64,000 bases of DNA from Ostrinia nubilalis. Its lineage: Eukaryota; Arthropoda; Insecta; Lepidoptera; Crambidae. The notes under the pieces are model-generated. The model worked only from the letters and a program-made list of their open reading frames with translations, did not search any database and had not been told where the DNA came from. The translations under genes were made by a program, and so were the position numbers. Shown here in pieces: positions 1 through 11,917 of the stretch. Every line of letters begins with the position of its first letter. Within the stretch, counting starts at the first letter, position 1. Where the stretch lies: assembly GCF_963855985.1 (NCBI RefSeq), contig NC_087112.1, forward strand, positions 2,048,501-2,112,500, read 5' to 3'.

Positions 1-1160
1 CTGGCGTGTTAAGCGATAGACTAAAAATATCTTAAAATAACTTTACAAAATGTGAACATTTGTAATTAATTACGACTTCACATCTTCTTAATCTTCTTAT
101 CTAATAAGATTTTCATAGCAATCACATATTATAGCAATAGCTGTGCATTCAAAACTGAGAGCAACTCGACTTACAAATTATGTAGTACGTAAGTACATGA
201 GTTGCTTAGCCTTAGTTCAGTGTTGCTAAAGCTGTGGTCTGCAGTGTCTGTGTTTGTTGTCCTCAGTTTTAAATGTAATACATACATACACCCTGTATAT
301 TGTCTATGCACTTACCACGAGCGAAAGCCTGTGGTGCGGGGGCGGCGGCGGCAGGCGGGACGGCCGTCGCGATACAGTGCACTGTTCTTTCTGCAACAGA
401 CAAACCAATTTATATTTACTATGTAAGCAAATAAGGGTTACAAAAAGGTGAGGTGGTGGCCTGAAGAGGCAAGAGGCAAGAAACTAATCAAAATAATAAA
501 TAAATAAATAAATATATAATAAAAGTAGGAGTTATGTAAAAATTAAATATTCTCCAAATAAGAAGTGTACTGAAGTCACTCTTTTCAGTGATACTTACTA
601 CATTACTTGTAACAGTCACAAAAGCATTTTTATCATCATCATCAGCCATAATATGGCGTCCTCTAAAAGGCCTATTGTTTCGGGCTAACCCTAAAATATT
701 GTAGGAGAGTGCTGAAAAGAAGCAGCGCGAGAAATTCACCTATTTGTCAGTCTGCCTCTTTTTCAGAGGCCTGTAAGTAAGTAAATATGACAAGAAAAAT
801 CTCCTCTCATAGTTTCAGTGCAATGTACTGCAAACGAAATGCAACGACATCATTCTTTGCTGCTTTTCTCACGTGTTGGTTTTCCGCTTTTCTATCTGTA
901 GCTTATTGGTATTTTACAATTTCCAATTCTCTGTCACAGCTAATAAGAACTAAAATAAAGCTTACTTACTCAACATTAAGTTTTCACTTACCACGTGGAC
1001 GGACAACGTCGGCGCCGACTTGCCGAGAGCTGATCGGCGCATGCGCACGAGGTTGCTGGTCCGCGACCCCTTGCCTGCATCTGCAAACAAAAATATAATT
1101 TGATGTACATATTCGTGCGGAAGAAATTTTTAATGGTTGGATTGGAACTGGTCAAGTATT
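1..1160. other. AT-rich stretch without a recognised gene
   Basis: No reading frame here looks like a conserved protein. There is a short CGG/GGC-rich patch near 328-370 and a degraded repeat fragment at about 628-735, which begins with ATC triplets followed by a partial RTE-like 3' end. The short open frames in this stretch have no recognisable domain and are treated as chance. Confidence 0.5.
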
Positions 1161-1294
1161 CATCATTTGAGCCACAGGACGTCCACTGCTGAACATAGGC
1201 TTCCCCCAATGACTTCCACATCGCACGGTTGGTGGCGGCCTGCATCCAGCGCCTTCCTGCTACCTTTATCAGGTCGTCGGTCCACCTTGTGGGT
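1161..1294 (-). mobile_element. 5'-truncated RTE-type LINE 3' end
   Basis: Read on the minus strand, this encodes the last residues of an RTE-type ORF, including the motif WKSLGEAYVQQWTS, followed by a short ATG-triplet tail. An 11-bp direct repeat, GGTCAAGTATT, lies at 1150-1160 and 1295-1305 and fits a target-site duplication. This would be a short, 5'-truncated target-primed insertion. Related fragments recur at 20.6, 28.6, 30.5 and 57.7 kb. Confidence 0.75.
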
Positions 1295-1305
1295 GGTCAA
1301 GTATT

Positions 1306-3020
1306 ACTGATACTGAACTAATCTAGGTTTTGGATACAACGTTAACCAAAAAACATCGAAATACATCTCCAAAACGAAGATCAGTCCAAGAAATAAGACA
1401 AAGGGAAATAGATATAAAACAACTTATGACCAAGTCAAAGACGATTCCATAAAATAATGCTTAACAAAAACCTAACGCAAATTGAATAGATAGATCGTTT
1501 TTATAATAGACCATGGCAATCTAAAAGATACTGTTCTTTATTAACTCCCCATAGTAATAAAAATAAGATCCACAATGCTATGACCACATCACTTCCTAAA
1601 TGAGTCAACAAACTATGAAACTACTAGGCCTCTTAACAATTGATATTCAATAGCAACAATAATCAACCTTATCTCAATACCCACACGTACCAAACAACAC
1701 TTGCGGTCGACTGTACGAAATAAGGAAACCATACGAAAACGTGGTTCAAGGGAACTAATGAGGTAGAACAAAGAGTTCTGTCATAAAAACTATAATACCA
1801 TTAAGATCATCTGATACTTAAGCATTTGATTACATTTATAAAGTATTGGAATTACTGATAATGCGAGTTTCCAGTTTAGATTTTACAGTCAGCGTCAGAT
1901 AGATCGAAGCATCTAAGATAGCCAAAATAATCTGATATTAAGACACTAGTGGCATATATCCTGCTGTAAATGCCCGTAAGTTTCAGCAAAATGACACCTA
2001 CTGCTGGAAAAAACCCAAGGATTCCCATGACTGGCCTTGCGCTGCCCGCATCCAGGTACCACTTATGAGACAAAAAGTCTAGGATCAGATTTTACGTATC
2101 GAAAGTCATCATCATCATCATCAGAACATTTAGTCCCTACTGCAGGATCTCTTTCTTTTCTAATCTAATTTACCAAAGGAGACTTAATCCTACACGTCAC
2201 ACGCTTGTGACGCTGGCCAGACGGGTTGGGGGTTGGGGAGACCTGATGTTCACATATTTGTCCCTTAGTCGCCTTTTACAACATCTACGGGAAGGATGGG
2301 AGTGTTCCTATTTTACTCTGCCAGAAACCACACGGCTAACTTCCTCAAATAACACACGAATTCACCGACTGAGTTCCTCAAACAATATTGATAAAAATGT
2401 GACAGTGAATCATCGGTGATTCCTAACTATCCGTCACGATGATCCATCCATTAACTTTAGCATCTTATACGTGACTAAGCCGAGATCACCGTGCACGTAC
2501 AGGCAGTAACGTACGGTATAAAACAAACACTAAACCGGTTTACTGGATAATCGCCATAATTTATTATTGTTGTGGCTCTTTGTTGCAATTTGTATTCCGC
2601 ATACAGAATACCTACAATTACTTCAAAATAATAAACTTGGCTCCTTAACTAAACACTTAAGTAAAAAAAGCAACAGGAAGAATACGAAACCTTCTGCAAC
2701 TTTAGGTTAACGGTGTTAGACAGTCAGGTTGAAATTTAAAAGAGCTACTTGGCGCCACTACCCCTTACTCTATAATGCCCTCCAACTCCAACCGTTTCAG
2801 CGACCTTCAACTGTGTCAGCGCACACCAAAAACAAATACAAAAATCTTTATTGTGAATCATAGGTAAAATGATGACATGTTGACCAGTTGGCCCCAGTAG
2901 AATTGCAAGTCCAGGAACTTAAAAATCCTGTCAATCGCTAGTCTCTAAGAGAAAAGACTAGACCAGACTCGGAAAAGGGCCTAAGACACATCCTGGTCTA
3001 ATAATTTGAATTTGGGTGGC
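1306..3020. other. Non-genic, degraded repeat mosaic
   Basis: Positions 1884-1950 match the terminal repeat of the Tc1-like MITE seen complete at 22.6 kb. Positions 2000-2055 are a decayed minus-strand piece of the second RTE family (GAAC-tailed). Positions 2105-2340 begin with ATC triplets and resemble the fragment at 28.55-28.87 kb. Positions 2838-3010 look like a LINE 3' fragment. No host exon was recognised. Confidence 0.5.
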
Positions 3021-3023
3021 TAA

Positions 3024-3170
3024 CGCCCGGTATTCACAAACATTACTATGAGGTCTCACAGTGCGCGTGGACGCACAGGGTGACACACGAACCAATCACA
3101 AAACTCCATTCAACGCTGTGCGTTCGATTTGCTGCTTCACTTAAGCAAGCATCGTTTGTAAATACGGGCG
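3024..3170. mobile_element. PIF/Harbinger-like MITE, copy 1
   Basis: Terminal inverted repeats start CGCCCGGTATTCACAAAC and end with the inverse, GTTTGTAAATACGGGCG. The element is flanked on both sides by TAA. A second copy lies at 41990-42125 with the same internal sequence. The 3-bp TWA-type duplication is the basis for the superfamily call; no transposase is present. Confidence 0.65.
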
Positions 3171-3995
3171 TAAGACAATAGAGCCAACTGATGAGCGCAA
3201 AGACAGCAGCTCTCATTGCGTGAGATCTCCCGGGAAAAGTCACTCCATCAATATTGCATTTGAACCCGCTGTGATCATCAAGAAACCCAATCAACATAAG
3301 AACATTCCAAATGAAAGCATTAAAAGCTTTGAAACATTACTATATTGTTAACATGCTTAGCCTTCTGTAACCAACGGCACATAGCACACTCGTCGACTTC
3401 TGTTGTTGCAAGAATTTGGACAGTTCCTAGAATACTATCTTTAAAATTTCCTATTAGATGACTTTCGTTTCTAGTTTATTGGAAACGTCCGAAAGGTTAA
3501 TGGATAAGCCAGAATACATTAATTGTTGTCACCATATCAACTTTATGCCACTTTTACCTGACCAAACCCCGATGACGGAGCGAAGGCGGCACGCCCCCGC
3601 CGCGCCTAGAATACAAGTTTATAAATACCGCCAAAAGCAATATTTATTTAGAGTTCCCATCGCGTAATATCGTGCGAATCGCTGACGATTGAAAGTTGTT
3701 AAGAGTTAGTGATGTTTGAGGTCGACACTTTCGTCGGAAATATATCGATAGTAGTTTATGTGGAGAAGGTGATTTTCTTAATCGATTTCGCATTGTTTGA
3801 GTAAACGAAGACTGATATCTAGGATTTTCTATTGGCCAAAAAGTAAGCGATTCTAATGGCCGTTGTATCTAAGTCGCATTAGATTACCATTAGAAATCGC
3901 AGACTTTTAGGAGCTTGAAATAAAGAACTACATAAGACTCAGGATAAATAACAGGGCTAATTGCGAGTAGGTACATGCATACACTACACATCCAC

Positions 3996-4636
3996 CAAAG
4001 GACATCATCCACGTTTCATATATTTTTGGTCCAAAATCCAAAGTGCCGGCCAACAAAAAAAAGTGCTGTATTCTGACAGAATACGTCTGCCTTAGCATTT
4101 GTTACTATGGCACCAAAGCCGTAGCTCCACTGTGCGTCGAGTATTTGAGATCTAAAAATCATCGACTATTCATACATTTTTTGTTCAAAATCAAAAGTGT
4201 CGGCCAATAAAATAAAAAGTGCTGTATTCTGACAGAATACGTCCGCCTTAGTATTTGTTACTATGGCACCAAAGCTGTAGCACCACTGTGCGTCGAGTAT
4301 TTGAGATCTAAAATTCATCGACGATTCATACATTTTTTGTTCAAAATCAAAAATGTCGGCCAATAAAAAAAAAGTGCTGTATTCTGACAGAATACGTCCG
4401 CCTTAGCATTTGTTACTATGACACCAAAGCTGTAGCACCACTGTGCGTCGTAGTATTTGAGATCAAAGTCAGTCGTTTCATATATTTTTAGAACTCAAAT
4501 ACTACGATGCACAGTGGTGCTACAGCTTTGGTGCCATAGTAATAAATGCTAAGGCGGACGTATTCTATCAGAATACAGCACTTTTATTTTTTGGCCGGCA
4601 CTTTTGATTTTGGACCAAAATGGATGATGTCCTTTG
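3996..4636. mobile_element. Foldback element with internal tandem repeats
   Basis: The ends are inverted: CAAAGGACATCATCCA at 3996 and its complement at 4621-4636. Inside, a unit of roughly 160 bp is repeated about three times in the plus orientation (from about 4027, 4170 and 4335). It carries the marker TGCTGTATTCTGACAGAATA. A single inverted copy follows at about 4490-4620. The interior could fold into a long hairpin. No transposase was seen. Confidence 0.7.
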
Positions 4637-5845
4637 ATAAGTATTTCGAAAGACGTAGAAAACATAAAAACAACTTGTATACTGTACAAACAATACCAAG
4701 ACCTTAGTTATTGACCCCAACAATGCGCCAACATCGTGATTTTTGTTTTTAATTCATTCATGAATACTGTAAAAGAATGTAAATATGTAATTTAATTTAC
4801 ATAAATCATCCAGCTATGTATTTTTCAAGTACGAATGTTTTGTAGTGGCGGTTATATTTATTAAACAAAAATTTACAAACGTGTAGGACTCATTTCAGGA
4901 TCGAGCGATCTGGCGCATGAGAACGAGGAGGGCCAACCCCAAATAATGGGAAGAGACACGGAAAGAAGAAGAAGAATAGGACTTATTTTCTAATCGATCG
5001 AACTTTATTCGCATTAACATCACTAGAGATTTGATGCGCATCCACGATAAAATTGCATAAGTGACAAGTATAAAACTTGAGATAAAAACATCACATCACC
5101 GACGTTTGTGTTATCTGCTAATTGAAAGAGAAACCTGATTATTTATGTTTTTGGGACACAGATAAATCAGCAGATAGATGTGAAAACTGCTGTGACAAAT
5201 TATTGCTACATTAAAAAGTTGTGAGCTGTCAAAATTGACAGGTTTGACGTATAGCATAGGCCGTATCGGATTTCGAAGCACGAAATCTGTTGAGGCAACT
5301 GCTCCTTTTGTTAGATAGTGGTTTATTGTGTTGGCATCGACACTAGAGTTGCGTAAAGTTATTAAGAAATCTCTCGCGGTGAGCCTGAACCACAGAATAA
5401 AATTTTAAAGTTAATAGAAATGTTTAATTTCCAGCCTCTAAGAACGAAGAAGGGAAATTGAAAGCTTTAATTTTCAAGGAGAGCTATTTCCCCCAACAAT
5501 TATATAGCTCTGCAGCCTCCAGCCTCGAAATAGGAATTGAAACTCCATTTTAAGTCTAAAGAAGCATCGGCATATCTAAAAAAAACTGTAGAGTAGGTAG
5601 GTACCTACTTACTTTCCAATAAAGTATAAATGAATAGAACACAGCCACATTAGAGTTGCCTTTACCTTGTTACACTTAAGATAAAATATCGATAAAAATT
5701 CCACAAGAGAGCTTGCAGTTTTACAGCAACTGTACTATAATCGGACGTATAATCGAGAGTACACGTGAGCGAGCCCACATAAAACCAGTCACACGCATGC
5801 AAATAGACAAGAGACAACGGCACAGCATACAAAGTGTCTCGTAAC
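4637..5845. other. Non-genic AT-rich stretch
   Basis: No gene or RNA was recognised. A purine-rich piece at 4895-4985 looks like decayed LINE coding sequence. Nothing else stands out by eye. Confidence 0.4.
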
Positions 5846-6369
5846 TATACTCAACATCAAATAAATCGCACCTTCCGCGACGCGAACTTTAAAGATTTTC
5901 TTCTGACACAATCATGGTACCCCAACAATATTGGTATTATTTGAAAGCCCAATAAATATCCCTAAAGAAAAATACATTCAATTTCATAATAAATGATTAA
6001 CATATACCATAAATGTGACTTGAAAAAAGACCTCACTTTGGGCTCACCTCTGGGATCAATTAGACCAATTTTTATGGTAATAAAACCAAATAATGATCTC
6101 ACGTGTCCTCTTTAACCGATGGATAGCGATTAATCCCAACTTAACAGTTTTATAGCCATAAAAGTTGGCTCAAGCGTAACTACCTATTTTTTGAAGAAGT
6201 GACTCTGGATCCTTCTAAAGACACATTTTTGGGGTAAAAACCTTTCCTATAATGAAATCAAGTTTAGAACTAGGCTTTTAAGTAGTGCCAATATTGGTGG
6301 GAAGTGGGGATGCATACGTTTAAAAGTGGTTGTCGCGGGAGGTGCGATTTATTTGACGACGAGTGTATA
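5846..6369. mobile_element. TIR element, about 0.5 kb
   Basis: The left end (TATACTCAACATCAAATAAA, continuing into a CGCACC..CCGCGAC block) recurs inverted at the right end (about 6332-6369). The terminal repeats are about 35 bp and imperfect. The interior has no open transposase frame. The superfamily is not determined. Confidence 0.5.
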
Positions 6370-6629
6370 ATAAAATAGGGATGGCGATTTCAGATCGACT
6401 AATCGAAGAATCGATCTTCGAAAAAAACTATCTGTTCTGGAATTGGTACCGACCAACCACCAAAAGCCTTAAACCATGCTTAGTACCTACCTATTAAAAT
6501 CCAACTTTGATCGACGATCACACCATAAACCTATGATGAACCTTGGATTAAAATGAGATTTCCATACTAAATGTCAATTTAAGACAGGGTTCAACTAGGG
6601 TGTAACTTTTATTAATAAGGGGGTAAGAC

Positions 6630-7035
6630 TTCGATTCTCTCTGAATGAACTCTCCAGCCTTCGATCCCGAAATCAATATTTTTCATGAAGACTTCCCAAA
6701 TCCCATCCCTATCTCAAATGACGACACTATCACGCGTATCGTGGAAATAAAAATGCATCAGAACGTTCTTTCGTCAATCGTTGGGAATGTACAAACGGTT
6801 GCAGCTTGGCATGACCGCCAAGAACCGTTTTTATGGAAGGACGCATGAAGGTGACGAAGTAAAGCTGCTTTCAGAACTGCTTATGATAAAATATCCAGGG
6901 GTTCCGTAAAAAAGGGTGCCAAACGTGGTTCTAGTACCTGGCGATCTGTACTTCATAACAGCATCAGATTTAGATGAAGTTTTGGCAGAATCTGTACTGC
7001 TATTGTCACCAAATTATTCAATACTAAAAACTAAT
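6630..7035 (+). pseudogene. Broken coding remnant, family not recognised
   Basis: An open frame from 6645 to 6848 reads naturally (for example FDPEINIFHEDFPNP and VQTVAAWHDRQEPF). Close to its end the coding signal moves to another frame at a T-run near 6830 and continues as THEGDEVKLLSELLMIKYPG. It then passes a TAA stop at about 6907 and continues as VLVPGDLYFITASDLDEVLA until a stop near 7035. Two frames joined by one shift and one stop, with coding-like composition, suggest a decayed gene or retrocopy of roughly 130 residues. I do not recognise the family. No target duplication or polyA tail was identified. Confidence 0.4.
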
Positions 7036-7119
7036 TAAAATTAAAGTAAATTCCATTTTCTTTGGTAGATCGAATAGAAATAGCCACAACATGGTATTCA
7101 AACTTGTACGATGGTAGTA

Positions 7120-7717
7120 CAGTCAGTGTCAAATAATTCGTAACATTTAAGTGGCCAAAAAGTTGACAACATAACCTTATTCCATTGTAATAACTTTTTA
7201 AAAAAAATAAAACCGACTTCAAATGCGTGAACACAAATAATACCTATTCAACAAAAAAATAATCGTTCAAATTGGTTCATAATCGGCGGAAATATTGCGT
7301 ATAAAAAAGTTCATCCCCAATTTTCCACCCTTGGGGGTGAAATATTTTCTTCAAATTCGCATGAAACCACCCTTTTGATAATACCTATTCAACAAAAAAA
7401 TAATCGTTCAAATTGGTTTATAATCGGCGGAGATATTGCGTATAAAAAAGTTCATCCCCAATTTTCCACCATTGGGGGTTGTTTTTTTTATTATTAAATT
7501 TAAATGGGACCACCCTTGAGGTATTACCTATACGCCGAAAAAATATTTGTTCAAATCGGTTCATAAAATTGGCGGAGTTATCGCGTAACAAACATAGAAA
7601 AAATAAAACATACGGGTCGAATTGAGAACCTCCTCCTTTTTTTGAAGTCGGTTGAAAAATACGTGTTGCGAATTTTTTAGTTACTTTGGGTGTCACAAAC
7701 TATTCGATTGCTGACTT
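7120..7717. mobile_element. Tc1-like MITE carrying tandem repeats
   Basis: The left end is TA followed by CAGTCAGTGTCAAATAATTC. The decayed right end (ACTTTGGGTGTCACAAACTATTCG..CTGACTT) is followed by TA. The same terminal repeats bound the element at 22619-23192. Inside, an AT-rich unit of about 130 bp (marker ATAATCGGCGG) is repeated about three times at 7240-7640. It is bracketed by inverted ACCGACTTCAAA / TTTGAAGTCGGT at 7214 and 7640, so a second element may be nested here. Confidence 0.6.
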
Positions 7718-8553
7718 TACGGAACTCTTCGTACAAGTCTGACAAGGACCTAGGTCCAGAGGCGGCGTAAGGCGTAGGCGACGTGGGCCACCGCCTACGG
7801 CCTCGCGGAACAAGGGGCCTCGCGCATCAAAAATTTTGCTCACATGTCAAATTCAACTTTTAAATACTACTAGTTAAATATAAATTATTGATAGCTAAAC
7901 AATGTAGTTAAAAAATTTTTTTTCCAAACAAATTCAGCCATAATCAGACTCAAAATTAAGCAACAACACGGTTTTAAGTGGTAGAAAATGCTTTACATAC
8001 TGTAAGTCAGTCAAATATTTGTATTATTGTATGTTATTTTATTTTTTTATTTATTTTTAATTACAAGGTTAGGCTTATAATCTAACATTTCTTATATCAC
8101 TAAACATAAAAATGTTTGTTGTGACATTGCACATTCATCGCAATAGCTTATAAGTATAAAAATTAATATTATAGGAAGGCGGTAGGTATCAATAAATTTG
8201 CCAGCTGGAGGTGAGTCGCACAACGCGATACTACGTCGACTCGGGTCGAGCGTTCCGCTAGTTATTTTTTTGCAACGTACCTACAGGGTGTCTTCATGTT
8301 TATGTAATACAAGTTATACTTGTTCCAAAGAAATATTTTATATTATTTTATTTTAGTTAGTAAACTAGTATGACTGTGTAAGATGTGTAATAAGTGCATA
8401 GTTTGGTCAGAGGAAAGTTTTGTTATAGTTTTAGTAATTTATATTAATGTAGTTAAGGGTAAGTTTTATCATTGTGTTATGTTATTTGTAGTTCAATTAA
8501 TATTTATAGATTAGGTAGATTAATGGGTATTTAGCAACACGACGGTATGTTGA

Positions 8554-11460
8554 TTATAAATTATTATTATAAAAGAACTTCCTAAGTATAATTTTTATAT
8601 TTTTAGTGTTTATTTTTTCTTTTATTTCAGTTGGCAGGAGATTAACCAGTCTCGGAACGATGTACTGAGTGGTTCTTGCACCGTAGGTATTTTTAGCAGA
8701 TATAGTTGAGACCTTTTTATCTTTTACTTTTCTGGTTAGTTTATTATGTTTTATTGGCACGCGTAGTTCTTCTCGATGATATTGTTCTGTTAGCAAGCTA
8801 TAGTATACTTTTTGGTGTACTGGTATTATTCTACAGTGTTTAAAGAGTTCGTGATAATTATCTGCAAATTGGCGTTTAATGTTTTTAGGAACTATTAACT
8901 TTAGAAATCTGAGTTGTATGGAGTATATTTTGTCTAGGTATGTTTTATATGTACGTCCATAGCTTGTGATGCCATACGAGATAATTGATTCCACAAGACA
9001 TAGGTACAGGTTTCTTAGAATTGTATACGGTATTTTATTCTTGATGTAATAGAATTTTGATAGGATAACTCTTAGTTTGTTTATTAAGGTTTCTATATGG
9101 CAGGCCCAGTTGAACCGATCGTCAATGATTAGGCCAAGGTATGTCTGCTGGCTAACCCGTTCCACGGCTTCGCAGGAGCATCCCGGTTGTTCAACGTGCA
9201 GGCAATTATGATTATGAACCAGTAGGCGTGCGTACTTGCTTGGTTTGTTGTGACTGGAGTGTATATGTATCATTTTGGTTTTGCTAGCGTTTAGAACCAG
9301 ACCCATGTCGTGTGACCATTTACATAAGTTTGTAAAATCATACTGTAATTTCCTTTCTGCAGTTGCTACATCTCGATCCGCCGATATAATGCAAGTATCA
9401 TCCGCAAATTGGTACAAGGAGCACTCAGTCACGATTCCCGGAACGTCGTTTACATATGTCAGATAATTTAAGGGGCCTAGTACGGAACCCTGTGCCGTGC
9501 CTTCCGTGATGCTAATTGGCCGGCTGTACGTTTCACCAACCTTTACCACATATTTCCTATCTTCCATGTAGTTCTTGCACCATTTCAGTAGGGGACCTCT
9601 GACTCCGGAGTCGTCCAGCTTGTCTATCAATGTGTGGTGTCGCAACGTGTCAAAAGCTTTGCTATAGTCGATAAAGACAACTAAGACATGTTTCTTATGA
9701 CCTAGATTTTCGTTGATTTCATCAGTAAATTTTGATAGTAGCATAGTTGTACTTTTGTTATTACGGAATCCATACTGCTGATCATTAAGTACGTCATTGG
9801 TTTCATAAAACGATGTAATTAGTCGACATATGTATTTTTCAACTATTTTATTAATTGATGGTAATATAGTTATTGGCCGATAGTTGTCATAGCAATTGTG
9901 AGGTCCTTTTTTATATATAGGTCTAACTATACCTTTCTTTAGGCTATCTGGATAAATACCTGTTTTTATAGAAGTGTTAATAAGATTTGTTATAACTCCT
10001 ACAATGTTTTCTAATATGTGATTGATGTCTATCATACGTATTTGGTCATGACCTGGTGCTTTGTGTATGTTTATGTTTTTTATTATTTTACTGACATCTT
10101 GCCGGGTTGCCTTTTTAGGGTATATAGATCGGTCTATCCTACGAGAGTATTGTGCTTTGTCTAGTAAGGGTCTGTTACATGTTGGCAAAATGGACTTTAC
10201 GTTTCGGTCAAACGATTGAGCAAAATTGTCAGATAAAATAACTTCACTTATACCGTCAAAAGCCCTACTGATGACGTCATCCACCGATTTAGTTATTCTT
10301 CCAGCTATTTTATTTAATATTTTCCACATTTGCTTAAGATTATTCTTATTTTTGGTTATTAGTTTGTTATAATATTTATTTCTAGCATCGTTAACGATTT
10401 TATTAGTTTTATTGCGTAATTTATTGTACTCTAATCTTAATACCATATTGTTCACGTCTTTTTTACACTCCTTAAAAAGATTGTCCCTGGCGAGACATGA
10501 CGAAATTACTTTATTATTTATCCACTCTTCTCTTGTTTTTTTAATGTTACCAACCCTAGTTATTTTTGATTTTTCATAACATTCCTGAAGGCTAACTTCT
10601 ATATAGTTATAAATTTCGTTAGGTGACGTCATGATTTCCGCGTCCTTCCAGTCTATTTTATTTAACTCTTGTGACAATACCCTATGGTCAAATGTAGTAA
10701 ATTTGGGCACACTCTGTATTCGCTGCATTCCAAGGCAGGATAGTACGATCATGCGATGGTCCGCCAGTGTGGTGTCGAGCGCGGCGGTGAATAGGTCCCC
10801 TGTGTGGATGCGACAGAAAATGTGATCAATACAGCTTTGTGTAATTTTTCGATTTAATAGTTCTATTCTAGTGTATTCAGTTATCCCGCACAGTAGACCT
10901 AGATCCGCCAGTGTGTTGAGATACCTATCGCTGGTGCCATTATGGATTCGAATGTTTATATTAATATCTCCCATAAGTATTACATCTTTGTTATTGGAGT
11001 AACGAGTTAAGTGGTTTGTCAGTTCGCTTAGGAATATATCTTTATTACAGTTAGGTGGTCTATACAGTGCGTATAATAATATTTTGCTGTTTTGATACCC
11101 AATTGTTGCAATTAAGCTCTCGCAGTGTAAGATATTATCAGTTATTAATTCGATTTTTATTTTATTGCTGGCATAGATAATGATACCCCCACCCTTTTTA
11201 TTTTTTCTTAATTTTGTGTACATTGTATAGCCATCGATTTCGTAAAGACTTTTTACGTTTTCTGATATACCCGCCTCAGTTACAATTATTACATCTAGAT
11301 TATTTTTAATATTGCTAATGCTTTGCAACAGATTTGAAAAATACTTGTACAAGGATCGTATGTTTACATGCATAATACTTAAGTGATGAGGGCTAGGTAG
11401 GTAGTTAAAGTACGTAGTTAGGTTTGTTACATTTTTAAGTTCATTTATATTGGAGGCCAT
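8554..11460 (-). CDS. LINE ORF2: AP endonuclease and reverse transcriptase
   Basis: This is a continuous 968-codon frame starting at an ATG (11460). It encodes the ORF2 protein of a non-LTR retrotransposon, which nicks target DNA and reverse-transcribes the element RNA at the nick. The apurinic/apyrimidinic-type endonuclease spans about residues 27-241, with HVNIRSL, a TEAG glutamate near 62, GDINI at 164-168 and the DHR motif at 234-236. The reverse transcriptase spans about 505-780, with VFIDYSKAFD at 595-604, AQGSVLGP at 656-663 and the catalytic FADD at 685-688. Length and order fit the CR1/Jockey group. No stop or frameshift is visible, so the ORF may be functional, although its ORF1 is truncated. 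Composition is AT-rich like the surroundings. Confidence 0.93.
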   Translation of the reverse strand: MASNINELKNVTNLTTYFNYLPSPHHLSIMHVNIRSLYKYFSNLLQSISNIKNNLDVIIVTEAGISENVKSLYEIDGYTMYTKLRKNKKGGGIIIYASNKIKIELITDNILHCESLIATIGYQNSKILLYALYRPPNCNKDIFLSELTNHLTRYSNNKDVILMGDININIRIHNGTSDRYLNTLADLGLLCGITEYTRIELLNRKITQSCIDHIFCRIHTGDLFTAALDTTLADHRMIVLSCLGMQRIQSVPKFTTFDHRVLSQELNKIDWKDAEIMTSPNEIYNYIEVSLQECYEKSKITRVGNIKKTREEWINNKVISSCLARDNLFKECKKDVNNMVLRLEYNKLRNKTNKIVNDARNKYYNKLITKNKNNLKQMWKILNKIAGRITKSVDDVISRAFDGISEVILSDNFAQSFDRNVKSILPTCNRPLLDKAQYSRRIDRSIYPKKATRQDVSKIIKNINIHKAPGHDQIRMIDINHILENIVGVITNLINTSIKTGIYPDSLKKGIVRPIYKKGPHNCYDNYRPITILPSINKIVEKYICRLITSFYETNDVLNDQQYGFRNNKSTTMLLSKFTDEINENLGHKKHVLVVFIDYSKAFDTLRHHTLIDKLDDSGVRGPLLKWCKNYMEDRKYVVKVGETYSRPISITEGTAQGSVLGPLNYLTYVNDVPGIVTECSLYQFADDTCIISADRDVATAERKLQYDFTNLCKWSHDMGLVLNASKTKMIHIHSSHNKPSKYARLLVHNHNCLHVEQPGCSCEAVERVSQQTYLGLIIDDRFNWACHIETLINKLRVILSKFYYIKNKIPYTILRNLYLCLVESIISYGITSYGRTYKTYLDKIYSIQLRFLKLIVPKNIKRQFADNYHELFKHCRIIPVHQKVYYSLLTEQYHREELRVPIKHNKLTRKVKDKKVSTISAKNTYGARTTQYIVPRLVNLLPTEIKEKINTKNIKIILRKFFYNNNL

Positions 11461-11548
11461 TTATAGAGGAAGTTGTAAGCAATTAGTATTTATAATATGT
11501 AGCCAAATATGAATAGTTAAGAATAAGAGTAGGAACCAGGTAAGATAC

Positions 11549-11917
11549 TTATTCTTTCTTTACAATTCCTGTTAGTTTTTTTATATCTTCAGTATTGCGA
11601 ATATGTAGTACCTTCTCCTTGTCGTCCTTTCTAGCCAATATTTTTCCGTTCTTTTGCCAGATGTATTTGAATCCTGCGTCCTTGAGATTTTGCTTAGCTT
11701 GCCAGAGGAGTTCTTTGTTGAAGTTGGTTAGGGCCGGTCTTATGATAATCTTATCGTTTTCTGTATTATCTTGTATTTCTGGGGTTATATCCTTGAGTAT
11801 GATACTCGTCGTGCGTGCACTTTGGAGCCACAGGTGTTGTTCTTGTTCGTCAGTAAGTTCTATCTTGATGGAGGATGCTTTTCCCTTATAGGTATTTATT
11901 CTGCTGGCAGATTTCAC
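11549..11917 (-). pseudogene. LINE ORF1 C-terminal fragment (FP25K-like domain)
   Basis: This frame of about 122 codons lies 88 bp upstream of the ORF2 start on the same strand and ends at a normal stop. It has no ATG: upstream it runs only to a TAG at 11939-11941. It therefore looks like the 3' part of an ORF1 whose N-terminal half is missing. The segment LLWQAKQNLKDAGFKYIWQK followed by GKILARKDD matches the C-terminal domain shared by insect LINE ORF1 proteins and the baculovirus FP25K family. It corresponds to YCWTRRGRIFARKSDG in the other LINE at 33.4 kb. ORF1 proteins bind element RNA. The loss suggests the LINE insertion is 5'-truncated near 11.92-11.95 kb. Confidence 0.7.

Noticed and set aside
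787..1098. Open frame of 103 codons
   Set aside because: No recognisable family; composition and surroundings look non-coding.
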